Below are positions 28,696 through 36,254 of a DNA stretch of 64,000 nt, in pieces. Numbering within the stretch: position 1 is the first letter of the stretch; every line of letters starts with the position of its first letter. The stretch is taken from contig NZ_OBEF01000017.1 in the NCBI RefSeq assembly GCF_900215375.1, positions 1-64,000 on the forward strand, written 5' to 3'. Both the position numbers and the translations under genes were made by a program. The notes beneath the pieces were generated by a model. The model saw only the letters and a list, made by a program, of their open reading frames with translations, was not told where the DNA came from and ran no database searches. The DNA is from Enterobacter sp. CC120223-11. GTDB taxonomy: Bacteria; Pseudomonadota; Gammaproteobacteria; Enterobacterales; Enterobacteriaceae.

Positions 28696-31128
28696 ATGAC
28701 TACCCTGATTCTTGATAAACTGACCGACCGCATCAAGGCGCACAAAGACGCGCTGATCCACATCGTCAAGCCGCCGGTCTGCACCGAGCGCGCCCGTCAC
28801 TACACAACAATGTATCAGCAGAATATGGACAAGCCGATTCCGGTGCGTCGCGCGCTGGCCCTGGCGCATCACCTGGCGGAGCGCACCATCTGGATTAAGC
28901 ACGACGAGCTGATTATAGGTAACCAGGCAAGCGAAGTACGCGCCGCGCCGATTTTTCCGGAATACACCGTCAGCTGGATTGAGAAAGAGATCGACGATCT
29001 CGCCGACCGTCCGGGCGCGGGTTTTGCAGTGAGCGAAGAAAACAAACGTGTGCTGCATGAAATCTGCCCGTGGTGGAACGGCCAGACGGTGCAGGATCGC
29101 TGTTACGGCATGTTCACCGACGAGCAGAAAGCGCTGCTGGCAACGGGCATCATCAAAGCCGAGGGTAATATGACCTCCGGCGATGCGCACCTGGCGGTGA
29201 ACTTCCCGCTGCTGCTGGAAAAAGGCCTCGACGGCCTGCGCGAAAAAGTGGCGGAACGTCGCTCGCGCATCAACCTGACCGTACTGGAAGATTTGCACGG
29301 CGAACAGTTCCTGAAAGGCATTGATATCGTTCTGGAAGCGGTCAGTCTGCACATCAAACGCTTTGCCGATCTGGCGCGTAAAATGGCTTCCGCTGAGTCC
29401 CGTGAATCACGCAGAGACGAGCTGCTGGCGATGGCGGAAAACTGTGACGTTATCGCTCACGAGCCGCCAAAAACCTTCTGGCAGGCGCTGCAGCTCAGCT
29501 ACTTCATTCAGCTAATCCTGCAAATCGAGTCTAACGGTCACTCGGTCTCCTTTGGCCGCATGGACCAGTATCTCTACCCGTTCTACCGCCGCGATGTGGA
29601 GCTGAACGCCACGCTACAACGCGAGCAGGCGATTGAACTTTTGCACTCCTGCTGGCTGAAATTACTGGAAGTGAACAAAATCCGTTCCGGTTCACACTCC
29701 AAAGCCTCCGCCGGCAGCCCGCTGTACCAGAACGTCACCATTGGCGGTCAGAAACTGGTCAACGACGAAGCGATGGACGCGGTCAACCCGCTCTCTTACG
29801 CCATCCTCGAATCCTGCGGTCGCCTGCGATCCACCCAGCCAAACCTGAGCGTGCGCTACCACGCTGGCATGAGCAGCGATTTCCTCGACGCCTGCGTGCA
29901 AGTGATCCGCTGCGGCTTCGGGATGCCTGCGTTTAACAACGATGAAATTGTGATCCCGGAATTCATCAAGCTCGGCGTGGAAAAACAGGACGCATACGAC
30001 TATGCCGCTATCGGCTGCATCGAAACCGCCATCGGCGGCAAGTGGGGCTACCGCTGCACCGGCATGAGCTTCATCAACTTCGCCCGTGTGATGCTGGCGG
30101 CGATGGAGGGCGGTCGCGATGCCACCAGCGGGGAAATCTTCCTGCCGCAGAGCAAAGCGCTGTCTGAAGGCAACTTCGGCAACTTCGACGAAGTGATGGC
30201 CTCCTGGGATACGCAGATTCGCTACTACACCCGTAAATCCATTGAGATTGAATACGTTGTCGACACGATGCTTGAAGAAAACGTGCACGATATTCTCTGT
30301 TCTGCACTGGTGGATGACTGCATCGAACGGGCGAAAAGCATCAAGCAAGGCGGCGCGAAGTACGACTGGGTTTCCGGTTTGCAGGTCGGCATCGCCAACC
30401 TCGGCAACAGCCTGGCGGCAGTCAAAAAACTGGTCTTTGAACAGGGCGCTATCGGGCAGCAGCAGCTCGCCGCCGCACTCGCCGACGACTTCGAAGGGCT
30501 GACCCACGAACAGCTGCGCCAGCGTCTTATCAACGGCGCGCCGAAATACGGCAACGATGATGACACCGTGGATGCCCTACTTGTTCGCGCCTATCAGACC
30601 TACATCGACGAACTGAAGCAGTACCACAACCCGCGCCACGGCCGTGGCCCGATTGGCGGCGATTACTACGCAGGGACTTCCTCCATTTCCGCGAACGTGC
30701 CGTTTGGCGCTGCGACGATGGCAACACCGGACGGACGCAAAGCACACACGCCGCTGGCGGAAGGTGCAAGCCCGGCTTCCGGCACAGACCACCTTGGCCC
30801 AACGGCGGTGATCGGTTCCGTCGGCAAACTGCCGACGGCGGCGATTCTCGGCGGCGTGCTGCTGAACCAGAAGCTGAACCCGGCGACGCTGGATAACGAC
30901 TCCGATCGCCAGAAGCTGATGGTGCTGCTGCGCACCTTCTTCGAGGTGCACAAAGGCTGGCACATTCAGTACAACATCGTGTCGCGCGAAACGCTGCTGG
31001 AAGCGAAGAAGCACCCGGACCAGTATCGCGATTTAGTCGTGCGCGTGGCGGGCTATTCGGCGTTCTTCACCGCGCTGTCGCCGGATGCGCAGGACGATAT
31101 TATCGCCCGTACTGAACATACGCTTTAA
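28696..31128 (+). CDS. ybiW: Glycyl radical enzyme YbiW (PflF), anhydroglucitol-6-P lyase type
   Basis: 810 residues. The active-site cysteine is Cys441 in AAIGCIETA and the radical glycine is Gly786 in VRVAGYSAFF, so the enzyme is intact. YbiW was long called a putative formate acetyltransferase. I recall recent work showing that E. coli YbiW opens 1,5-anhydroglucitol-6-phosphate to 1-deoxyfructose-6-phosphate, which FsaA then splits. The neighbouring fsaA and the very high similarity to E. coli YbiW support the same role here. It forms an operon with ybiY behind an FNR-like site and a LacI-type palindrome. It should act only without oxygen. Confidence 0.92.
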   Translation: MTTLILDKLTDRIKAHKDALIHIVKPPVCTERARHYTTMYQQNMDKPIPVRRALALAHHLAERTIWIKHDELIIGNQASEVRAAPIFPEYTVSWIEKEIDDLADRPGAGFAVSEENKRVLHEICPWWNGQTVQDRCYGMFTDEQKALLATGIIKAEGNMTSGDAHLAVNFPLLLEKGLDGLREKVAERRSRINLTVLEDLHGEQFLKGIDIVLEAVSLHIKRFADLARKMASAESRESRRDELLAMAENCDVIAHEPPKTFWQALQLSYFIQLILQIESNGHSVSFGRMDQYLYPFYRRDVELNATLQREQAIELLHSCWLKLLEVNKIRSGSHSKASAGSPLYQNVTIGGQKLVNDEAMDAVNPLSYAILESCGRLRSTQPNLSVRYHAGMSSDFLDACVQVIRCGFGMPAFNNDEIVIPEFIKLGVEKQDAYDYAAIGCIETAIGGKWGYRCTGMSFINFARVMLAAMEGGRDATSGEIFLPQSKALSEGNFGNFDEVMASWDTQIRYYTRKSIEIEYVVDTMLEENVHDILCSALVDDCIERAKSIKQGGAKYDWVSGLQVGIANLGNSLAAVKKLVFEQGAIGQQQLAAALADDFEGLTHEQLRQRLINGAPKYGNDDDTVDALLVRAYQTYIDELKQYHNPRHGRGPIGGDYYAGTSSISANVPFGAATMATPDGRKAHTPLAEGASPASGTDHLGPTAVIGSVGKLPTAAILGGVLLNQKLNPATLDNDSDRQKLMVLLRTFFEVHKGWHIQYNIVSRETLLEAKKHPDQYRDLVVRVAGYSAFFTALSPDAQDDIIARTEHTL

Positions 31129-31155
31129 GGCTCATAAACCAGGTTTTGTGGGGGC

Positions 31156-31234
31156 TGATGCCCGGCGGCGCTACGCTTGCCGGGCCTACGTTGGTCGAGA
31201 GTAGGCCGGGTAAGGCGAAGTTGCCACCCGGCAT
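31156..31234. repeat. REP/BIME element
   Basis: GATGCCCGGCGGCGCTACGC, then TTGCCGGGCCTAC, is followed by an inverted unit (GTAGGCCGGGTAAGGCG, then CCACCCGGCAT). It lies between ybiW and ybiV and may stabilise the operon mRNA. Confidence 0.85.
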
Positions 31235-31331
31235 TTAAGCCTCACTTCACTTTCAAATGAAATAAATTTGAGGTTTCCGTCACATTATCACTAGAATGCT
31301 CCTGAACGCAGTTAACGCCAGGAGCCTTCGT

Positions 31332-32147
31332 ATGACCGTTAAAGTTATCGTCACAGACATGGACGGAACTTTTCTTAATGATGCCAAGCAGTACGACCGT
31401 GAACGCTTTTTGGCGCAGTTTCAGCAACTTAAACAACGTGGTATCGAATTTGTTGTCGCCAGCGGCAACCAGTACTGGCAGCTCATCTCCTTCTTTCCTG
31501 AAATCCGTGACCAGATCTCATTCGTCGCCGAAAACGGCGCGCTGGTTTATCAGCACGGTCAGGAGCTGTTTCACGGCGAGCTGACCCGCCATGAGTCTCA
31601 GGTAGTCATCGGCGAACTGCTGAAAGACCCGCAGCTCAACTTTGTGATGTGCGGCCTGGAAAGCGCCTACGTCAGTGACAAAGCGCCGGAAGCCTTTGTG
31701 AAGCTGATGTCTAAGCACTATCACCGCCTGAAGCCGGTTTCGGAATTCCAGAATATCAACGACAAGATCTTCAAGTTCTCCCTGAACCTGCCGGACAGCG
31801 ATATCCCACAGCTGGTGGATACCCTGCACGTTTCCCTCGACGGCATTATGAAGCCCGTTACCAGCGGCTTTGGTTTTGTGGACCTGATTATCCCCGGCCT
31901 GCACAAAGCCAACGGCATCAGCCGCCTGCTGAAAAACTGGCAGCTTTCGCCGCAGGAGTGCGTCGGCATCGGCGACAGCGGCAACGACGCGGAAATGCTG
32001 AAGCTGGTGAAGTACTCCTTCGCCATGGAAAACGCGGCCGACAGCATCAAAGCCATCGCACGCTACCAGACCGACAACAACAACCATGCCGGTGCATTGA
32101 ACGTGATTCAGGCCGTGCTGGACAACGCCTCGCCGTTCGACGCCTGA
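31332..32147 (+). CDS. ybiV: HAD sugar-phosphatase YbiV (SupH)
   Basis: 271 residues, Cof-type HAD phosphatase. Asp9 lies in [17 protein letters not shown] is motif II, and [12 protein letters not shown] holds the acidic Mg ligands. E. coli YbiV hydrolyses ribose-, fructose- and glucose-phosphates. AGGAG lies 7 nt before ATG 31332, which matches the family start. It is related to ybjI at 8134. Its place beside ybiW-ybiY suggests that it clears excess sugar phosphates, but this is inference. Confidence 0.93.
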   Translation: MTVKVIVTDMDGTFLNDAKQYDRERFLAQFQQLKQRGIEFVVASGNQYWQLISFFPEIRDQISFVAENGALVYQHGQELFHGELTRHESQVVIGELLKDPQLNFVMCGLESAYVSDKAPEAFVKLMSKHYHRLKPVSEFQNINDKIFKFSLNLPDSDIPQLVDTLHVSLDGIMKPVTSGFGFVDLIIPGLHKANGISRLLKNWQLSPQECVGIGDSGNDAEMLKLVKYSFAMENAADSIKAIARYQTDNNNHAGALNVIQAVLDNASPFDA

Positions 32148-32210
32148 CAACGCTGCCGGAGCAGTACGCTCCGGTCTTCACTCTCTTCTTTTTCGACTTG
32201 TGCAATGCAT

Positions 32211-32286
32211 CAAGTTTTTCAACTTGCATTAACTTAATTTTAACTTAAAGTATCACCTGCAAGTTAAATTACTTTCGAATGAAAGA
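32211..32286. promoter_or_regulatory. ybiU control region with nested inverted repeats
   Basis: Three symmetrical elements are seen: CAAGTT-TTTC-AACTTG (32211-32226), AACTTGCA (32221-32228) inverted as TGCAAGTT (32258-32265), and ACTTTC-GAAT-GAAAGA (32271-32286). The last is the reverse complement of the site before ybiY except for one base and ends just upstream of the ybiU ribosome binding site. AACTTGCA recurs at 34746 before the MFS gene. Confidence 0.6.
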
Positions 32287-32300
32287 TTGAGAGGTCCATC

Positions 32301-33566
32301 ATGGCGCTTACCTGTTCCAGTGAAACCCTGCCTGCCGATCATAAAGCGGCTATCCGTGAGTTAAAAAAAGCGCTGCGTGCGCAGATTGGCGATGTTCAGG
32401 GCGTGTTCGACAAACTCACCGCCCACATTGAAGCCCGCGTGGCGGAGATCGATACCCTGAAAGCCGCCGGAAAACCGGTCTGGCCGGTGATTGCTTATGA
32501 CGATTTGGCCAAGGGTAAGATCGCTGAAGCCGAGCGGGAAGCGATCAAACGCCGGGGCTGTGCGGTTATCAAAGGGCATTTTTCGCGTGAGCAGGCACTG
32601 GGCTGGGATCGCTCAATGCTCGACTACCTCGATCGCAACCGCTTTGATGAAGTGTACAAAGGCCCGGGCGATAACTTCTTCGGCACGCTGACCGCGTCCC
32701 GCCCGGAAATTTACCCTATCTACTGGTCGCAGGCGCAGATGCAGGCGCGTCAGAGCCATGAGATGGCGAACGTGCAGTCGTTCCTCAATCGCCTGTGGCG
32801 CTTCGAAAGTGAAGGCAAGCAGTGGTTCGACCCGGACGTCAGCGTGATTTACCCGGACCGCATTCGCCGCCGTCCACCAGGAACCACCTCAAAAGGACTT
32901 GGCGCGCATACGGACTCAGGTGCGCTGGAGCGCTGGCTGCTACCCGCTTACCAGCAGGTTTTCGCCAACGTCTTCAAGGGCGATTTCACACAGTACGATC
33001 CGTGGGATGCGGCACACCGCACCGAAGTGGAAGAGTATACGGTGGATAACACCACCAAATGCTCCGTGTTCCGCACCTTCCAGGGCTGGACTGCGCTGTC
33101 GGAAATGATCCCGCACCAGGGTCTGCTGCACGTGGTGCCGATCCCGGAAGCGATGGCGTACGTGCTGCTGCGGCCGTTGCTTGACGACGTGCCGGAAGAT
33201 GAGCTTTGCGGCGTGGCGCCAGGCCGCGTGCTGCCGGTTTCTGAAAAGTGGCATCCGCTGCTGATCAAAGCGCTGTCTTCAATTCCGGCGCTGGAACCGG
33301 GTGATTCCGTGTGGTGGCACTGTGATGTGATCCACTCCGTCGCACCGGTGACCGATCAGCAGGGCTGGGGGAACGTGATGTATATTCCGGCCGCGCCGAT
33401 GTGTGAGAAAAACCTCGCCTATGCGCAGAAAGTGAAAGTGGCGCTGGAGAAAGGCGCTTCACCGGGCGACTTCCCGCGTGAAGATTATGAAGCGACCTGG
33501 GAAGATCGCTTCACGCTGGACGATTTGAACGAGCACGGTAAACGCGCGCTGGGTATGCCGGTTTAA
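32301..33566 (+). CDS. ybiU: DUF1479 protein YbiU, probable 2OG-Fe(II) oxygenase fold
   Basis: 421 residues, close to E. coli YbiU. The central region has GAHTDSGALERW, an HxD pair, and WWHCDVIHSVAP with a distal His and a following Asn/Gly-rich strand. This is the metal triad pattern of cupin-like 2-oxoglutarate/Fe(II) oxygenases. The substrate is unknown. It follows GAGAGG and a LacI-type palindrome. Its stop overlaps the convergent LacI gene stop by 4 bp. An oxygenase sharing an operator with a radical enzyme would be odd, perhaps an aerobic counterpart. Confidence 0.88.
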   Translation: MALTCSSETLPADHKAAIRELKKALRAQIGDVQGVFDKLTAHIEARVAEIDTLKAAGKPVWPVIAYDDLAKGKIAEAEREAIKRRGCAVIKGHFSREQALGWDRSMLDYLDRNRFDEVYKGPGDNFFGTLTASRPEIYPIYWSQAQMQARQSHEMANVQSFLNRLWRFESEGKQWFDPDVSVIYPDRIRRRPPGTTSKGLGAHTDSGALERWLLPAYQQVFANVFKGDFTQYDPWDAAHRTEVEEYTVDNTTKCSVFRTFQGWTALSEMIPHQGLLHVVPIPEAMAYVLLRPLLDDVPEDELCGVAPGRVLPVSEKWHPLLIKALSSIPALEPGDSVWWHCDVIHSVAPVTDQQGWGNVMYIPAAPMCEKNLAYAQKVKVALEKGASPGDFPREDYEATWEDRFTLDDLNEHGKRALGMPV

Positions 33567-34654
33567 TCGTCGTACAGTCCTTCCCGCTCAACGGCGGTGC
33601 GTCTCGAGCCTGGACGTATCCGCCGGACTGACTCCCGGACAGCAAGCTGACCGTGCAGCAAAAGTGAGCCGCACGGCGCTTGCGGACGGATCAGCCGCTG
33701 TTGCAGCATCTGCACGGCTTCTGTTCCCAGTTCATCACGCGGCACGTGGATAGCCGTCAGCGGCACATCCTGAATGGCGGCCAGGTTGAAACCGTCAATG
33801 CTCATCACCGACACGTCCTGCGGCACGCGCAGCCCACGCTGCTGAAGCGCATTTATCGTCCCCGCAGCCATAAAATCTCCGCCCACCAGAAACGCCGTCG
33901 GCAGCGGTTTCCCGCCCTGGGCATCCAGCCACGCGCCCACCCTCTCTTCCGTTTCCTTCGCACTGAAACTCGGCACGGTGATCAGATCCCGGGCATCCTG
34001 AAAACGCAGATTGCCGTTCTTCCACGCCTCGCGGATGCCCACCAGCCGCAGCTCCATCGTATAGCGACGCAGGCACATCACGTTCACCACCGCGCGATGA
34101 CCCATGTCGAACAGGTAACGCGCGGCAACCTGACCAATCAGGCGGTGATCGGGGGCGATCGACGGTAAGCGCATCCGCTCATCACGGCAGTTGATCAGCA
34201 CGCAGGGCCTGGCGAAATCCGCCGCCAGATCGTGAATGTGCGGATCGTCGATACCGAGCAGGATCGCCGCCTGGGTTTCGGCCTCATTCATGCGGGACAG
34301 AAACAGGTTGGCATCGCTGTCGTTCTCCTCCAGCGCGCAGTAGCGAAGGCGAACCTCGTGCGGCGACAAGGCCTTGTTGATGCTCTGGACCACGCGGTAG
34401 TAAAAAATGTCGGACCGCTCATCAAACGCCCGCTGCGGTGCGAACACGATCAGGCTGTTGAGCAGCATTCTTCCGGCGGCCATGCCCTCCATTACGCCCA
34501 GCTCGCGTGCGCAGGCCAGCACCCGCTCACGTGCCTTCTCACTGGTGTTGGCTTTGCCCGCCAGCACCCGGGAGACGGTGCTGCCGGAAAGCCCTGTCCG
34601 GGCGGCAATTTCGGCGATTTTGAGCTTTTTATCCAATTTGTGATCTGGCTCCAT
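33563..34654 (-). CDS. LacI-family transcriptional regulator
   Basis: 363 residues. An N-terminal extension of about 10 residues precedes the LacI helix-turn-helix (KIAEIAARTGLSGSTVSRVLAGKANTS, shown here in part as TGLSGSTVSRVLAGK) and the hinge. A periplasmic-binding-protein-like sugar domain follows (SIDGFNLAAIQDVPLTAI near the C-terminus). It is divergent from the MFS-GH31 operon, so it most likely controls it. A palindrome 8 bp before the start suggests autoregulation. No Shine-Dalgarno is seen at this ATG. The inducer is unknown. Confidence 0.88.
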   Translation of the reverse strand: MEPDHKLDKKLKIAEIAARTGLSGSTVSRVLAGKANTSEKARERVLACARELGVMEGMAAGRMLLNSLIVFAPQRAFDERSDIFYYRVVQSINKALSPHEVRLRYCALEENDSDANLFLSRMNEAETQAAILLGIDDPHIHDLAADFARPCVLINCRDERMRLPSIAPDHRLIGQVAARYLFDMGHRAVVNVMCLRRYTMELRLVGIREAWKNGNLRFQDARDLITVPSFSAKETEERVGAWLDAQGGKPLPTAFLVGGDFMAAGTINALQQRGLRVPQDVSVMSIDGFNLAAIQDVPLTAIHVPRDELGTEAVQMLQQRLIRPQAPCGSLLLHGQLAVRESVRRIRPGSRRTAVEREGLYDD

Positions 34655-34661
34655 TTTGGAA

Positions 34662-34677
34662 ATGAAAGAATTTTCAT
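34662..34677. promoter_or_regulatory. Palindrome before the LacI gene
   Basis: ATGAAA-GAAT-TTTCAT has 6-bp perfect arms and ends 8 bp before the LacI start codon. It shares ATGAAAGAA with the element at 34738. It probably serves autoregulation. Confidence 0.55.
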
Positions 34678-34731
34678 GGCTAATTTACCCTATCCACAAA
34701 GGGGTAACTGTGACCCCTCCGCGCATTTTCC

Positions 34732-34753
34732 CCTTCATATGAAAGAACTTGCA
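34732..34753. promoter_or_regulatory. Candidate operator between the LacI and MFS genes
   Basis: CCTTC-ATAT-GAAAG (34732-34745) differs by one base from the CTTTC-N4-GAAAG pattern at ybiY and ybiU. ATGAAAGAACTTGCAT (34738-34753) overlaps it and includes AACTTGCA, also present before ybiU. It is placed about 190 bp before the MFS start. Confidence 0.5.
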
Positions 34754-34938
34754 TAAATCGCACTATCGACACGCATTTTTCTGCCTTACCCTGAATTGGC
34801 CTGACAACTTCCATACTAGTTATCCGGAAGATTAAAAAAGAAAACCATTAGGTTTCAAGAAAATACAAAAACTGGTGTGACAACTCACGAATTGAGTGAG
34901 TCATCTTTCCCCCTACAAACCGTCTTGTGGAGAATTCT

Positions 34939-36240
34939 ATGAGCCAAGGTATTAACAACGATATGACGGTCAGCAAATCGCGCCGCGTGGTCAAAAATCT
35001 GCGCTGGTGGGTGCTGGTACTTTTCCTTCTGGGCGTAACCGTTAACTACATCACGCGTAACTCGCTGGGCATTCTTGCCCCGGAGCTTAAAACCGAACTC
35101 GGCATTACCACCGAACAGTATTCCTGGATAGTCGGCGCTTTCCAGCTGGCCTACACCATTTTTCAGCCTCTGTGCGGCTGGCTGATTGACGTCATTGGCC
35201 TAAAGCTCGGCTTTATGATTTGCGCCTGCGTCTGGGCGGTGGCCTGTATCGCCCATGCTGGCGCGGGCGGCTGGCTCTCTATGGCGCTGCTGCGTTTCGG
35301 TATGGGGGCCTCCGAAGCGGCGGCCACCCCTGCTAACGCCAAAACCATCGGTGAGTGGTTCCCGAAATCTGAACGCCCGATTGCTGCCGGTTGGGCAGGC
35401 GTCGGCTTCTCCATTGGTGCGATGTTAGCCCCGCCGATTATCTACTTTGCTCACGCCTCTTTCGGCTGGCAGGGTGCATTTATGTTTACCGGCGTCCTCG
35501 CCCTGCTGTGGGTCCTGCTGTGGTGGATTTTCTATCACAACCCCGATAAGCACCCGAACCTGAGTAAAGAAGAACTCGCCTTTATTCAGCAGGACAACGA
35601 AGCGGCCCCGGTGAAATTACCGTTCTTCACCGCGCTGCGTACGATTGGCAAAAACAAACGCTTCTACGGCATTGCCATTCCGGCCTTTATGGCAGAGCCT
35701 GCCTGGGCGGTGATGAGCTTCTGGGTGCCGCTGTACCTGGCCAAAGAGTACGGCATGGACCTGAAGCAAATTGTCCTCTTCGCCTGGCTGCCGTTCCTCG
35801 CGGCAGACCTCGGGAGCGTCGCGAGCGGCTATCTGACCAAACTGTACGTTCGCGTGTTCGGCTGCACCCGCGTCAACTCCATCGTGGCCTCGTCCGTGAG
35901 CGGTGCATTCCTGATGATCGCCCTGGCGGCGATGGCCTTCACCAACAATCCGTATGTGGCGATTGCGCTGATCTCCATCGGCGGCTTCGGCCACCAGATC
36001 ATCTCCTGCATGCTGAGCGCCCTGGTGGTGGAATCCTTCGACAAAGGCCAGATGGCCACCGTCAACGGCATGCGCGGCTCTGCGGCGTGGATCGCAAGCT
36101 TCCTGTTCTCTCTGATTATCGGGGTGACTGCCGACAAAATTGGCTTCAACCCGCTGTTTATCGCCATGGGCTTCTTTGACCTGATTGGCGCCGTATTCCT
36201 GATTGCATTTATTGCTGAACGTCGCGCCAAACGCGCCTGA
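34939..36240 (+). CDS. MFS sugar-acid/glycoside transporter (ACS family)
   Basis: 433 residues, 12 membrane segments. It resembles the anion:cation symporter branch that holds ExuT and GarP, for example the first segment with VTVNYITRNSLGILAP and the motif GASEAAATPANAKTIGEWFP. ATG 34939 follows TGGAG with a 6-nt gap; the GTG 12 bp upstream is less likely. It lies 14 bp before the GH31 gene, so the pair probably imports and cleaves one glycoside. The substrate cannot be read from sequence. Confidence 0.88.
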   Translation: MSQGINNDMTVSKSRRVVKNLRWWVLVLFLLGVTVNYITRNSLGILAPELKTELGITTEQYSWIVGAFQLAYTIFQPLCGWLIDVIGLKLGFMICACVWAVACIAHAGAGGWLSMALLRFGMGASEAAATPANAKTIGEWFPKSERPIAAGWAGVGFSIGAMLAPPIIYFAHASFGWQGAFMFTGVLALLWVLLWWIFYHNPDKHPNLSKEELAFIQQDNEAAPVKLPFFTALRTIGKNKRFYGIAIPAFMAEPAWAVMSFWVPLYLAKEYGMDLKQIVLFAWLPFLAADLGSVASGYLTKLYVRVFGCTRVNSIVASSVSGAFLMIALAAMAFTNNPYVAIALISIGGFGHQIISCMLSALVVESFDKGQMATVNGMRGSAAWIASFLFSLIIGVTADKIGFNPLFIAMGFFDLIGAVFLIAFIAERRAKRA

Positions 36241-36254
36241 GAGTAGGTTTTGAT

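Noticed and set aside
34876-34888. CRP-like TGTGA...TCAC before the MFS gene
   Set aside because: The spacing between half-sites is 4 bp instead of 6, so it does not fit CRP.
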